Shown: positions 24,575 through 36,289, numbered from the stretch's first letter. The stretch: 64,000 bases of DNA from Micrasema longulum (GCA_022494885.1 JAGVSM010003559.1:55802-119801); one strand, 5' to 3'. A program made the numbers and translations. The notes: generated by a model from the letters alone, not told the origin.

Positions 24575-24692
24575 TGTATGCCTCGACTCCCCGTTCCCTT
24601 CTCAAAAATGTTGTCTTTATTTATCCATACTGACAAAATCAGTAAAGGGTTATTATACTCTACAAATATTTGTGCATAGTCAAAATATTCTT
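24575..24692 (+). repeat. FB-A right-end fragment
   Basis: GTATGCCTCGACTCC, CCCTTCTCAAAAATGTTGTC and the outer end ACAAATATTTGTGCATAGTC are present. Confidence 0.6.
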
Positions 24693-25384
24693 GATTGTTA
24701 ATACTCGTATATAACTAATAACACAATTCAGACCTCCGCAGCACGTGGGAGTTTTTACAGGCCATAATATATTTTAAAAATCTTAGAATAAAAATGGTTA
24801 ATTTTAATCTATTCGTATTTGAAAACGGGATAAAAAAACAACATCTCGTCTCGGCCAATCGGAGAGCGCCGTTCGAAAATGGAATATTGTAATCCAATAA
24901 TTTTCTAAGAAGAGATTTTTTGATTGTCATCTTCATTATAATGATTTTTTTCTATAGAGCGGCCATTTGTAACCAACAAGCCAACCACGGGCCGAGCATT
25001 CCACAAAAAGTTCCGTATATTTATTTTTTCAAGAATTTTATTAGTACGAGTATATTTTATATAATAAATAATTTAAAACTGTTTTCATAAAAATACAAGT
25101 CGTGTAAAATGGCCCCCATAAAAAACTTATTTGTTTTAAATCACCACATGAAAAATATAGGCATACCGGTTTCGGAATGCAGATGTTAAATATTACAATT
25201 ACAATATTTTTAGTTGATTTTGTTTTTTTAATATTTATTTTATTTTATTTTTTGAAGTAGGGTACACATAGATTTATTTTTAAGTGTGCTCTAATAACAG
25301 CATTAAATATGTATAAAGTCAACCTCGTGGTGTAGTGTAAGTGTGAGGAGTTTTTTCTTAACCACCCTGTTTCTCTTCGCTTCC

Positions 25385-25480
25385 CCTAAATGTTTTTACG
25401 GTAGCAAAATACGCAAATACCCATATTCCAACGCAAAGATGCATAGGGCATTGAATAAGGACAAGATCATCGGCTTTAAG
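25385..25480 (-). repeat. S1 SINE fragment
   Basis: Minus strand reads CAATGCCCTATGCATCTTTG, then TTGGAATATGGG. A related scrap (AGTGCCATATGCACCAT) lies at 25574-25590. Confidence 0.45.
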
Positions 25481-25639
25481 CATCAGATGCAATTTTAGGA
25501 AATGATGAAATATGAAACATATCATGTTTTTTAACTGCAATATTTCATGGTCGTATTACGATCTGTAGTATGTAGTGCCATATGCACCATTGAAATAAAT
25601 GCTTTCTTGTGATTAAAACAAATATTTGTAAACATTTTA

Positions 25640-25720
25640 TTTATTTATTTATTCATGCAAAGGCCGAGAGTCCTGTGCCGAGTTGGGATACAACATCATT
25701 ATGTTAGGAAGGAAACAATA
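25640..25720 (-). repeat. LINE-tail family T1
   Basis: Minus strand: GTTGTATCCCAACTCGGCAC, AGGACTCTCGGCCTTTGCAT then (AATA)n. Same tail as at 58.85 and 52.5 kb. Confidence 0.6.
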
Positions 25721-26189
25721 TTTAATGTCGACAAACATATTTGTTAATACAACAGCTCGGACTAACCCCTTAAGCGCGTCACACTAAAACAATAAAAATG
25801 TTATTCCTCCATGTCCGACTGTCCGACCGAAAAAAGATATGCAAAGTCATCCACAACCATCTTTAATACTCGCTTCATGCACACTCATACATCGAACAAT
25901 AATACATACATTTTAAAGCAATTAATATTTAAGAAACACAATATTAAAAATATTTCTTCGGGTTTATCCACCGTCTCTTTCTCGCGGGTGCGTGCCCGCA
26001 TAGCGGCGTCCCTCTCCATTTGGCCATTGTGCAGTTCCATACATATTAATGTAATAATACCCCTTCCATTTTGATAATATTTTTACCGAGAATACAAAAG
26101 TACGAGCGATTGTGATACTTAAATCAATCATAAATAAAGAATATAATGTTAATACAATGAATGCACCGCATACCATCGTTCATAAATTT

Positions 26190-26540
26190 AATTAAAGTAC
26201 TCTGTCGGCGTTTCGAGCGAAATTGATATCTGCGCCCGGCGCGATAAGGGCTGTTTTCCGATGCACTCTTCGACGGGTAATCCAAAATACACCGAGTAAT
26301 TGATCATGAAATATTCAATTATTGCGAATAGAGGTCAAATCGCGCCACGTTCGGCATGCGAGTTACGACCTTTTACACGCGGTAATTGCGATTTCGCGGC
26401 ACATTGTTTACGCGGCTCTCTATTCAAATGCGGCTAAATGGCGTGATTAATTCACGCTATTTTGAGCCGTATTGATAATTTAATAAATGCATTGTTAAAT
26501 TCTTATTTCCTTGTTAAGAACATTATTATCATTCCATTAA
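26190..26540. promoter_or_regulatory. Candidate non-coding regulatory element
   Basis: Repeat-free, evenly composed sequence rich in CpG and in homeodomain-type cores (TAATTGATCATG, GATTAATTC, TTAATAAATGC), plus GCGATAAGG. It lies about 2.8 kb upstream of exon A on the gene's 5' side. No coding frame. Function is inference. Confidence 0.3.
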
Positions 26541-26844
26541 TGTTAGCGTGTTGACAACACTATTAAATATTACAATTAAAAATATTTTATTCTTCATTAC
26601 CTACCCATTTCGCACCGACCGGAGATTTATTTTTAAAAGGAAATTTTAATTTATACCGTAACATTTATCATAGAAATGAGACGAGGGATACTTAAATATT
26701 TAATTTGGAAAAACCAGTGACCGGTTTCATCGCAGCGAATAATTTTCACTTTAAAAACTTGCATGTTTAAATCATAAAATAATGTATTTAAATATTATTT
26801 AATCGCAAGGTAGTCATGGGTAGGTTTAAGATATCCCTTTCCAA

Positions 26845-26925
26845 GCTGTGAAGGAATTTTAAGTCGTCATTCTACCTATGTTTAACATCCTTATATCTTA
26901 AATTCTTCCATCGCAACGGTTGATT
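26845..26925 (-). repeat. FB-A fragment
   Basis: GTCATTCTACCTATGTTTAA, ACATCCTTATATCTTAAATT and CTTCCATC match the left-centre block in decayed form. Confidence 0.55.
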
Positions 26926-27419
26926 ATTGTAGAGTATATTTATTTAAAGAAATATTGCGAAATATTCATTATAAAATCTAAATTTTTAAAAATATTTTTG
27001 ATCGTAAATTAATTTGACGAGACGCGGACCTGTCCTACGATGCCACACGAAAGTTGGCCGGAGACAGAAAGCTTGGAAAGATTTTTTGGATACCGTATGC
27101 TCTACCTGGGTAACAAACTCGGATTAAGCGAGTGACTTCGGATTAAAACAAAAAATCATGGCGAACGCGCCAGCCACTTTGCTACAAGGCGGACTTTTCT
27201 CCACTCAATTTATCTTTTCGGGATTTTTACTCAGCTAAGTTAGAGTTGCCGTCGACTCTTAACGATACAAAACCACGAGGGTCTAGGGTTCTGTTTTCAT
27301 TTCTCGCAGAAAACTGTAGGTATTCTTCATCCACTCGGACGCAGAAATGACCAATTTAAGTGCTGTAAATGCATTTACTTCCACATTTTTTTTCCTAAAA
27401 GTGAGACAATTTCAAAAAA

Positions 27420-27537
27420 ATAAATATTAACGAGTTGTAAATAACTCATCATTAAAAAACAGGAATCAATTTGGGGTAAAGTGGGATACGAATCGCAGAC
27501 CTTTGAGCCGTGAGTCCGAGGCTCTAGCCACGGGACA
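27420..27537 (-). repeat. S3 SINE
   Basis: Minus strand: CCCGTGGCTAGAGCCTCGGA, GGTCTGCGATTCGTATCCCA, then ACCCCAAATTGATTCCTGTT. Body moderately diverged. Confidence 0.7.
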
Positions 27538-27721
27538 TATATATATAAAAAACATTTCAAAAATAGTAAGACGTTATATTTACATTATGTCTGTAATGTG
27601 ATTTTCTCTGCACTTTATATTTATGTGAAAAGTACTGATTGTAAAACAAAAGATCATAGTGTAAGAATTCGAGTGATAATAATAAAATCGTTGTAAGTTT
27701 GTTTTCAAAACTAACTACATA

Positions 27722-27850
27722 TTTACAAATAGGCGCGTAGGTTTTCCCGGGCACTATCAAGATCTATTATAAGTATAAGAAGTCTAAGATCTCGTATAAG
27801 TTGGATTCGTTCCGACGTTTCGGCTACCATTGCGGGAATCTTCAGGGCAA
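27722..27850 (-). mobile_element. Penelope-like terminal repeat in opposite orientation
   Basis: The reverse complement reads CCTGAAGATTCCCGCAATGG then TAGCCGAAACGTCGGAACGAATC (27805-27846). This is the same terminal motif as at 28159-28193 but on the other strand. It shows that a second, oppositely oriented Penelope-type end lies about 320 bp away. Confidence 0.5.
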
Positions 27851-27939
27851 ACTGAGAGTTCTGAGAAAAAAAAAAGTGTTTATGTACTAGTGATTTGCAC
27901 CGTGTCGCATTACAAACGCGGGACATATTTTCGCCTTCG

Positions 27940-28200
27940 AACCGAAGATTTTGCATAAACCCAGAAATTACGGTGCGTGAATAATAAAAGAGGCAATTGA
28001 AATACGCAAACACCCAAACGGGCTAAAATTAAAGTCAACGTGGTTCCCGGCGCTACGCACTACAAAAATGACACGGAATATGCCCGCTCCCGACTGCGGC
28101 ACGGTACAGCCTACTAGTACTTAAACATATATTTTTTCTAAAAAATACTTAGTTTACCCTGACGATGGCTTTTGCAATGGCAGCCGAAACGTCTTTTACA
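27940..28200 (+). mobile_element. Penelope-like element 3' fragment
   Basis: The plus strand reads IIKEAIEIRKHPNGLKLKST and then WFPAL. The (R/K)EAIEIRKHxxxxN pattern is characteristic of the GIY-YIG C-terminal end of Penelope-like retroelements. About 60 bp downstream comes CTGACGATGGC...GCCGAAACGTC at 28159-28193, the usual terminal motif of such elements and one that resembles a hammerhead core. The piece is short and has an in-frame stop upstream of the motif. Confidence 0.65.
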
Positions 28201-29825
28201 AATTCAAACTTTTTATGGAATCGTTATTTTTTATTATACTGTTTGAAGTATAAAAAAAAACATGTAATTACAGTTAAAAAGGCTCGACGAATATTTTAAG
28301 TCCCGCAAAAAATTAAGTCTGTCCAAAAAAAAATATTTGAAAAACGCATTTTTTTGTTTTGAATTTTTCCAAAACTGACAATAGTTAATTTTGGGAACAT
28401 TTTTTTTCAAAGCAAACTATTTCCAGTATCTTGTTTAGAAAAATAATCGACTTAACCACAAATACACCCAAAATTTGTAATTAATAACAATAAACAAAAT
28501 AAATATCTAAACATGTTTGCACCCCCGAATCTATACGATATAAATCTCCATTTTCAATATTTTGTAAATTGACAAGTTTGGAAAGAACCCTACAATATTA
28601 TGCATTATGCCCCATCGCTCGTCCCAATCCCCGCCCTGTCATATTCCACAGTACAAGATGTGTCGGTTTGTTATATTGTAATCTGAGTCTTGTACGATTC
28701 TACATTACACATTATATCAGGTAGGTATAGATGGAATTATGGCCCCAGTGAGATATGTATTGCGAGGGTATTCCGTACTCTTCCAGGGAGAGGACAGACT
28801 ATCCTTCTTAGAAATTTCTTTTAGCGTTTAAAAAAACACACTTCCTTAATTTTTTGCTGGTGTTTTCAAATTTTATACATGTATTTTTGTATCTAGCGAA
28901 GCTGGCACGAATATTTCCTCGCAATTTCACACGTCAAATTGGTTTTGTTAACTACCTGCTTTATACTAAAATCACATATTTCTATTTTATTTTATTTTTT
29001 CGTATTTTTAATGAAAGCACCCACCCCTTTCAGGAAACTGTTAAAAAACGTGTGTCTTTCTTCAGTTTAGCATATACACTATCAATTTTTTTTAAAACTA
29101 ATCGACCTAAAATTTTATATATCTTTACAATCAAACCGCGGAAATAACAAAACACAGAATTTTCAAAAGCTTTTATTCTACCGCTCACTGCAGTATTGTC
29201 AATTTGTGATCAAGCAAATATACACAGTCAGTAAAATCACATTTTTCTTATTTTCCAGTATGACGTTGAAGGAATACAGTGTTGGTTCCAAAATTGAGAC
29301 CGCAACCGCACGCTCCAGATCCCGCTTCAAAAGGGAAGAAGAACGTAGTAATACAAACAAATCAAACAACGACACAAAACCCAAATAAATATATGAAACA
29401 TTAGAATAATTTTCCCTATTCAACGTGCACTCAAGCAATAGAAGAAAAACAATACGTTTACCAAAACACAGAGGAACATCAAATTATCAAGACACTACTG
29501 GTTAAGTCCTAACCCAGATCTTAACACGATCCCTATCGAACTAAGGAGACATTACCTCTCGTCATGACACTGTTCTCGGTTCTCTCGAGTTAGTCTACTA
29601 TTTACTATTTAGATTTGTAATTTGCCACTTTCCTTATATGGGACGAGAACAAAACAGACGGACAAGAGTTCAAGAGAATTTTTCGTATTGCAAATTAATT
29701 ACACGTAGCATTTTTTTGTCAATAATCGCCGTGTTTCGGCACTGAAAACTGAAACTTTTACGGGCGCTTTTCAGGCAAAGAAAATTTCTGTAGGATATAG
29801 AACTTCAATTATTTTCATTTTAAAA

Positions 29826-29940
29826 TGGCCCTGTGATGTAATGGCTGAGACTCTTGTCACACGGAGGGTTCCGGATTAGATTCCCGGTGAGATCGCAAAC
29901 ATTAAATGCGGGTGTTATGAACATTGTGGTACAAAAAAAT
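29826..29940 (+). repeat. S2 SINE, decayed
   Basis: TGGCCCTGTGATGTAATGGC, GGTTCCGGATTAGATTCCCG, then the body lacks the GCCTCCTGGCC block, ending TTGTGGTACAAAAAA. Confidence 0.65.
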
Positions 29941-30014
29941 ACAAACAAAATGGTGAGAGAATCTGAATAAAAATACGCTGATTTAATCGCTAACACATTT
30001 TATCATGATAGCAA

Positions 30015-30098
30015 AAGACACGAAGCTCTGTAAATGCCTAGACATCCATATTCCATTCATAAAAAAATTGCCAAAATTTCCAATTCTGTTGTAATAAG
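30015..30098 (+). repeat. FB-A fragment
   Basis: GCTCTGTAAATGCCTAGACA, TCCATATTCCATTC and TTCCAATTCTGTTGTAATAA match the right arm. Confidence 0.65.
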
Positions 30099-31364
30099 TT
30101 GTTGTCATATATATTGATCCTATGTTTATTATACCTGTATGTATTATATTATAATATAACCATAAGATTAAAAGGCGTAATGAGAAAATTCAGCGCTACG
30201 TGAAATTGGATATTTATTTTTCTCATACGCTGTTAAAATTAGAGCATTTAATTTTGTAAAAATGAACTACTTTGAAATGTCACAGGTTAAGGTGAACCAA
30301 TCACGAGTTAGCCATGTTTTTTAACGTTCAGCGTGTTTCAAAAGCTACGGGATCTCCTTTTAAATGCCAGGAAACATCGACTTAAACTTTCGATGTCACG
30401 GGCCAAATAATTTTCAAATTGTAAACTTAAATATTTTTTTTGGCTTAGTTCGATGGTCTTTTAATAAATAAATAAATAATAAATAAACTTCCTAATTTCT
30501 TCCGAAAAGAAAATCCCGATCTCTATCGAGGTAGTTTTACGTTTCAGATGGCAACCCGAATTATTATTATGGATAACTTATTTAGCGCCATTTTCGTAAT
30601 ATTACGTTTTTACCTAGTTAAATATTAAATACTAGCCACTTTATGTTTATGTTAAATTATTCTCAACTTAACTCTCATATGTTTATATTTAGAACATGAG
30701 ATTTTCTCACGTTAATTGTTATCTTCTATTAGTCATCTTAAACGTGTTTCTTTTTTACTTTTTTGTTGTTTTTTCTTATATATTTTACTTTCACTTAGTT
30801 GTTTAGTTTTATTTATTCAACTATATTTCATATTATGTATGACATAATGAATTGTTCATTGCTGCGATCATTTCTGTAAAACTTTTTATTGTAAAAGGTT
30901 CTTTAAACCGTTGATATATAAATAAATATCGTAATTTTCGTATAGAAATAAATAAATTCAATTTTAACTTTTTAAATTTGTAATTTAATAAAAATACATT
31001 TAACTTAGTTATCACATGCTACGGATTTATTCAAATGATTTAGAGAACAAGTGGGTTTTGAGTTTTTTCCGAAACATCACTCACAACAACATTCACAGTT
31101 TCGCACCTCTGCCGGGAGAGCATTTCATTATTAAATATTGCGGTAAAGAAACATCTTTAAAAAAATATTGTATTCCAAATCTTCGAAAGAATCAGCGACC
31201 GCGTGCATTTAATATGCGAAATAATAATAAAAAAACATCGAATACGGTTTTTAAATAAGAAGTATTTGCACTAATATATTTTCCGCCCCTGAAATCTTAT
31301 TTGAATAATGCGCCAGTAAGTACGATTCCTCATCCTCCTCGCGTGTATCCGGCGGGGTATGCGG

Positions 31365-31418
31365 TGCACACACACGCACACGCGCACGCGCACACGCACA
31401 CGCACGCACTCGTGCGGT
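31365..31418. repeat. (CA/CG)n microsatellite
   Basis: Alternating CACACACGCACACGCGCAC pattern. The short frames on both strands here are repeat artefacts. Confidence 0.95.
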
Positions 31419-31841
31419 ACACTGCAGTCCTGCAGCGCACGGTGATACACATCCCGTCCCTCTCCCGCACAATACGATCCACCGAAGAATGCGTCCGAAA
31501 CATTATTACTCACATTTTATAGAGGGACATTCAAAACATGTTCGCAAAAGTACTATTATTTGTTAATGAGTAGTTCAGGGTATTTCGAATTTGCCCAAAT
31601 ATTGTAGTCATAATTATTATTTCAATTCACCAAACTTAGACTACACCGGCCACCGGCCAGCGGCTAGGTAACAAGTTTGGTGAAATTGATATTTGTATTT
31701 CGTTTGTCTTTATATAATTACAGGTTAAATATTCTAAAGCCCATAAATTGATCTGTATAAAATTTCTTCGTATTATTATTTATTAACTAAATGGTTTTTA
31801 ATTTTTTTTATGTGACCGATTGGTTTAGTTACAATATTTTG

Positions 31842-32075
31842 AGTGTGTCCAAATCTTCGTAGACAAAGACTCGCTTTCACCCCTGAGGACTTCCCTAAAA
31901 TAAACAGATCGATGAATTGAAGAAATACGGATGTTCAAAAATGGCGAATGTTTCAGTGTGTAATGTGGTCACCTAAACTAGCCAATGAAAGGTCATGAGC
32001 CCCGTAAATGTCTGGATTTCCACATTTTCTTCTCTTAAATGTTGTCCATCTCTGTTGTTATTTTTCGAAGCAATG
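31842..32075 (+). repeat. FB-A copy
   Basis: The outer end TTTTGAGTGTGTCCAAATC is joined to CACCCCTGAGG. The right arm AAAATGGCGAATGTTTCAGT, GGTCATGAGCCCCGTAAATG and TGTCCATCTCTGTTG follows. Confidence 0.8.
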
Positions 32076-32639
32076 TTAATTTCTCCACATAAACAATTCA
32101 CCTCTCGGTGTAGTGGATGCCGTGCATAATAGTCGACATGAGATATGTATTTGTAAGGATGATTTTCACAACAGTTTTTTATTCTTACGAATAAAGAGTT
32201 TAACTGATAATCTTACCTTCGGGTTAAAAGAAAGAATACTCATTTTCTCGATCTCAACTTTACATTTAAATTGAAGAACGTGACGTATTTTGTGATTTTT
32301 CAAAGAAAAAAAAATGTTAACATTTATAAATAAGTATTTTTAAATGTTGAGTTCAGCGCAACTCTAATTGAGTGATTCTTAAGCGTGTGAGTAAATTAAG
32401 TGCGTATGTTTTTATTTATTCCTTTACTTTCACACCCATAATGCTTTCACTTATTTGTAAATCAAATAAAATATAAAAACAATAAAAAAAAATATATACA
32501 GTATTAAACAATGCAAGTGCCTACAGTGTTTGTTTATAGATTCGCATAATCCACTTAAATTTTAAGTTATACATTACAGTTCCTCATCATTAGGAAAAAC
32601 CGGCTTAGGATTACTAGCGTTTCTATTTCTATAAAAACT

Positions 32640-32770
32640 ATAAAATATTGTAAGAAAGGTTTCTTTCTGATGATGAGAAAGTAGCCTCGAAACTGGTCAA
32701 CGGCCAACGGTCAACGGTCAACGCGTAACTAAATATGAAGTCGGTTTATTCGAATTTATAAACAAATTAA
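32640..32770 (+). mobile_element. Repeat HH, copy 1, with hammerhead-like core
   Basis: It shares with 58985-59160 the string ATAAAATATTGTAAGAAAG, the core CTGATGATGAGAAAGTA and a downstream GGTTTAT.C..ATTTATAAA block. The core order is CTGATGA (32667-32673), a GAG/CTC stem, GAAA (32689-32692), then AC-TG-GT and C98. This fits conserved hammerhead positions with a two-base-pair stem III. Stem I pairing is weak. A short GGTCAAC tandem (32695-32721) follows. Confidence 0.55.
32695..32721. repeat. GGTCAAC tandem, about four units
   Basis: GGTCAACGGCCAACGGTCAA then GGTCAACG, directly after the hammerhead-like core. Confidence 0.85.
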
Positions 32771-33478
32771 ATTCCAATCCGCCAGTTGCGAAATAATAAT
32801 GTGCAGATCCTCGATCAACCCAGCACAAACTATGGCTTGCATCCACCGATATCCCGATTGTGTCGTATTGTAAACTCGAGACAAGATCTGGACGTTTTTG
32901 GTGCAAGTCTTTATAGATTTAAAAAACACAAAGAAATACCGGATCTTGTCTCGGGGTAGTAATTCTTTTTTTTTCCTAGCTTTAATTTTTTTTAGTTGTA
33001 TTTTATTTGATTAGTACCCGTATTAATTATAAGAAATTGTATTTACCATCGCGAGAATGAACTGCATAAGCCCGCCGATTAAATAAATAAATAGCGTAAA
33101 ATGTCATACCATATACCGAAAAATGTTCGAATGAAATGAAAAAAAGTACAGTATTTAGAAATAGGCCATAGAAAAATATTTAAAAAAAGAATACGCTGTA
33201 AAAGAGTGAAAACGCCGTATATAATATAAAAAATTAAATACCAGATTAAAAATTGAACGTGGAATAAATGCAAATTATTGAAACACACAAAAATTTGAAT
33301 CGGGTAGGTATATGATAAACGGGTAGGGATATAAAAGTCGGTATTCCTTGAACTACCCCATACAAATATGATTCGATACAGGGCGAGGTCAGGTGCGGTG
33401 AGGCTGGGCAGGGCAGGGTGGGGCGGGCGGTCGGTAGTTGGGAGTAATATACCTAATATATGTATAATTGAGTTGGTT

Positions 33479-33723
33479 AAGCTAGGGTTTCCTAGGACAG
33501 CGGTGCCCGTATCTTAACGGCCGCAGTGAACGGTGATGCGGTGGATAGCCGTCGTAACGTCGACTAGAGAGTGGTTTTCTAGGGAAACGGTGTTAAATGG
33601 TGTTGATAACACCGTTTTCTTAGGAAACCACGCTCTAGTCACCGTTACGACGGTTATCCTCCGCATCACCGTTCACTACGGCCGTTAAAATACGGGCACC
33701 GCTGTCCTAGGAAACCCTAGCTT
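33479..33723. mobile_element. Near-perfect 245-bp hairpin (foldback MITE candidate)
   Basis: Two arms of 117 nt (33479-33595 and 33607-33723) are reverse complements with only scattered mismatches and an 11-nt loop. Both ends are GCTAGGGTTTCCTAGGACAG in inverted orientation. The flanks are TTAA on the left and TTTA on the right, which would fit a TTAA target duplication with one change, but this is not proven. The inner arms contain AACGGTGTTA/TAACACCGTT. No coding capacity. Confidence 0.85.
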
Positions 33724-33924
33724 TATAGAGAGGCCGTTCTGGCAGTAAATATGGGAAATGGCGGCCGATTTGACAGTTTCTGGCGGAGTTTATGGCGATC
33801 GCGGATTGGAAACGCGCCGCTAATTTGGGCGCCAAAACCGACTTATGCCGCACATTCCTTACCCCCTTACCTTCTTACACTATACGGGTTTACAGATTAT
33901 CTAATATCGCGGAAAGGGCCACCG

Positions 33925-33979
33925 CGGAGACACGGAGAACATTTTACAGGGGTAATATAGAACTCTAGGCATCCACAGG
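33925..33979 (-). repeat. FB-A fragment interrupted by an S1 SINE
   Basis: GAGACACGGAGAACATTTTA, GGTAATATAGAACTCTAGGC and ATCCACAGG are the FB-A left arm. It stops abruptly where the S1 SINE begins. Confidence 0.7.
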
Positions 33980-34137
33980 AAGGTAAGGTGATCAGTCTTA
34001 CGCTTCAGTCCAGGGACTAAGAAATATCGATTAAACACATTTTCAAATACATATTTCATATCGACCATGCCGGGAATCGAACCCGGGACCTCTCGCATGA
34101 TACGCAAACGCACTGACCATTACACCACGAGGCCGAC
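33980..34137 (-). repeat. S1 SINE, head and partial body
   Basis: On the minus strand: GTCGGCCTCGTGGTGTAATG, B box GGGTTCGATTCCCGGCATGG, then body AGTCCCTGGACTGAAGCG. The 3' part is missing. It abuts an FB-A fragment. Confidence 0.8.
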
Positions 34138-34439
34138 ATAACATAACTTAACACAAAATTATCTCATAATTATGTTATGATAATATATTGTTCGCGGTCT
34201 GGCAACATTGCGCGGCCACTCCGCGCATACGCGCAGGCGGTATGTCGTACAGGGGGCGGACTTTTGGACACAGCGCGATGTATTGACTTTTTACTACAAT
34301 GTGTTCGATGACTCATTTTCTCGCATTATTCACCGCTAAATTGTCGAAGTAAAGTGAGGCAGGTAATTGTTGAAATAACACGACTGATGATTAAAAGTGT
34401 CGCACGTGCGATAACACAGAATTGAACTAAAAACAAACG

Positions 34440-35110
34440 TGTTTATTATATTCCCAGACTTCTCCGTGATTCATATCCTTTGTTTCGATTCGAAATATTC
34501 ACTAATCGAAATTGCCTTTTGCGATATCATTTCATTATCGCTGTGTTCAAATTATGCGCGAGAGATTTGCGGACTGCGGCCGCGGAGGTAACGAATTTCG
34601 AAGGGCATTATTTTGTATCATTTTAAAAGTGTGAGCTTGTAACTTGCAGCTGATTAAACCGCATTTTGCGGACAATAAGACACATCGGGCCATATGACGC
34701 ACCCTAATTTTCGGTCGAACTTTCTAAGCAAAAAGTGCGTCTTACGGTCCGAAAAATACAGTATTTAACATTTCTCCTAATTTCTTATTTCGAAAATCTT
34801 CGTTCATTTCTTCATCTTAATTCTTCTCGTGGAACATGTGGACATCACCAGATGCCTCCGGGAGACCTAATTACCAGCCGGCGTTCTCGCCTCCTCTCAC
34901 ATCCACCCCGCATCCCTCAGTTCCGCCGAATAGATCGTCTTCGACGGCCTTCCGGGACGCGCGGGTGTAAAGAAGAGGCAACTCGGGTTATGTCATGTTC
35001 TCCCGAGGCATGCGCGGCACGCGCACGAGCCAGGTCCGCCACCGCATCCTCGAGACGCCCCTCGTAGGAGGCTGCTGCATCCGTTCTCGGACTTCAACGT
35101 TAGTTCGAAT
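34440..35110. other. Repeat-free, GC-elevated stretch
   Basis: No known repeat. It contains GACTGCGGCCGCGGAGG (34573) and a CpG-rich 34840-35075 segment with a 110-codon frame of low-complexity Arg/Ser/Ala, which I do not accept as a gene. Candidate regulatory or 5' exon region. Confidence 0.3.
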
Positions 35111-35807
35111 CACATTATGCCGAAGTGTTGTGTTTTGAGCGATTTAGGAACTTTAATTTAATAAATATGCGGTTCTTTAAAGTTTTGGCAACTTTTCACG
35201 GTTTAAGTCGTTTGAAAAACCACCTGCGTATTTCATAATAATTTGCGCGTAAATGTCGAGATCCGCGCATTATGTGGGGCCGGGACGAGCGCTATCCACA
35301 AAATCACGAATGGACGGCGAAAGATCGGCCCGTAAAATTTGAGAAGCGAATGTTGATGCGCGCGGAAAACGAGGAACACCGAGAAAGACACGCCATGCCT
35401 GAATCTGACCGATACTCGAAGGTGGACCTGTGAATGTAGCGGAAGCGTGAAGCGGAAAAAGTCCGTGAGCAAAGACGGAGTGATATGGCGTTCTATCCTC
35501 TCCGCCTGCTCCAGCGTGGCAACGGCGTGACGGTATGTTTGATTAGTAATTGCAGTTCTGTAAAATTAATTCCTAAAGCGATGAAATTCCCCAACAATAA
35601 AAAAATACACGACGAAGCTCGGCTAATTTTTCTAGGAAAACACATTAATTTGCAAGTAAACAAATGAGTGGACGAAAAGATATTTTTTGTTGATTACAAA
35701 ATCGTGTGCAAGATTGTTAAAGATGTTTTTGTCTACAGATACAAATACGGGTAGGTACAAACCGACATTGACGGATTCCGATTGGACGAAACTAACCGCT
35801 ATTTATA

Positions 35808-36083
35808 ATATTTTGAGTGTGTTCAAATGTTTGTACACAAAATACTGGATTATTAAGACTCGCTAGGGAGTTATTAAGATTTACAATTCACAACAGAGAT
35901 GGTGAATATTTTGGAGAAGAAAGTGTAGAGATCTGGGCATTTACAGGGCTTATGACCTGTCATTGGCTGGTTTCAGAGGTCACTTTACACACTGCGTAAC
36001 ATTCACCGTTAGATCTAAATAACTCCCTAAGGAGGAAATCCAGCATGTTTCCAGACATTTGGACATACTCAAAATATTGTTGA
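35808..36083. repeat. FB-A complete short foldback
   Basis: Outer arms TTTTGAGTGTGTTCAAATG (35812) and GACATTTGGACATACTCAAA (36053-36072) are inverted. Internal GGCATTTACAGGGCTTATGA and TTGGCTGGTTTCAGAGG mark the left arm. The middle is deleted. Confidence 0.85.
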
Positions 36084-36188
36084 AAAATCACTAAGTTGTC
36101 TGATCTGAAAAGTTGTGTTTTTGAAGATACTGTAGTTTACCTCTCTAATACAGAATTATCTGTTACCGGGTGGCAGAAACATAAAGTG

Positions 36189-36276
36189 GTCCGTCTTACG
36201 CTTCAGCCGCCAGTCCAGGGACAGAGTCAATATTTCTTCTCATCCTTCCCAGAAATCGAACCCGGGACCTCGAAGA
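36189..36276 (-). repeat. S1 SINE fragment
   Basis: Minus strand: CGAGGTCCCGGGTTCGATTT (B box), then the GTCCCTGGACTGGCGGCTGA body. Confidence 0.7.
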
Positions 36277-36289
36277 TATACAATAACAA

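Noticed and set aside
28854..29147. 97-codon frame
   Set aside because: Phe/Ile/Leu-rich translation of AT-rich DNA without motifs or supporting context.
31251..31522. Frames on both strands rich in His/Thr or Arg/Val
   Set aside because: Translation of the CA/CG microsatellite.
34735..35067. 110-codon Arg/Ser/Ala-rich frame
   Set aside because: Low-complexity, CpG-driven, no splice context or motif.
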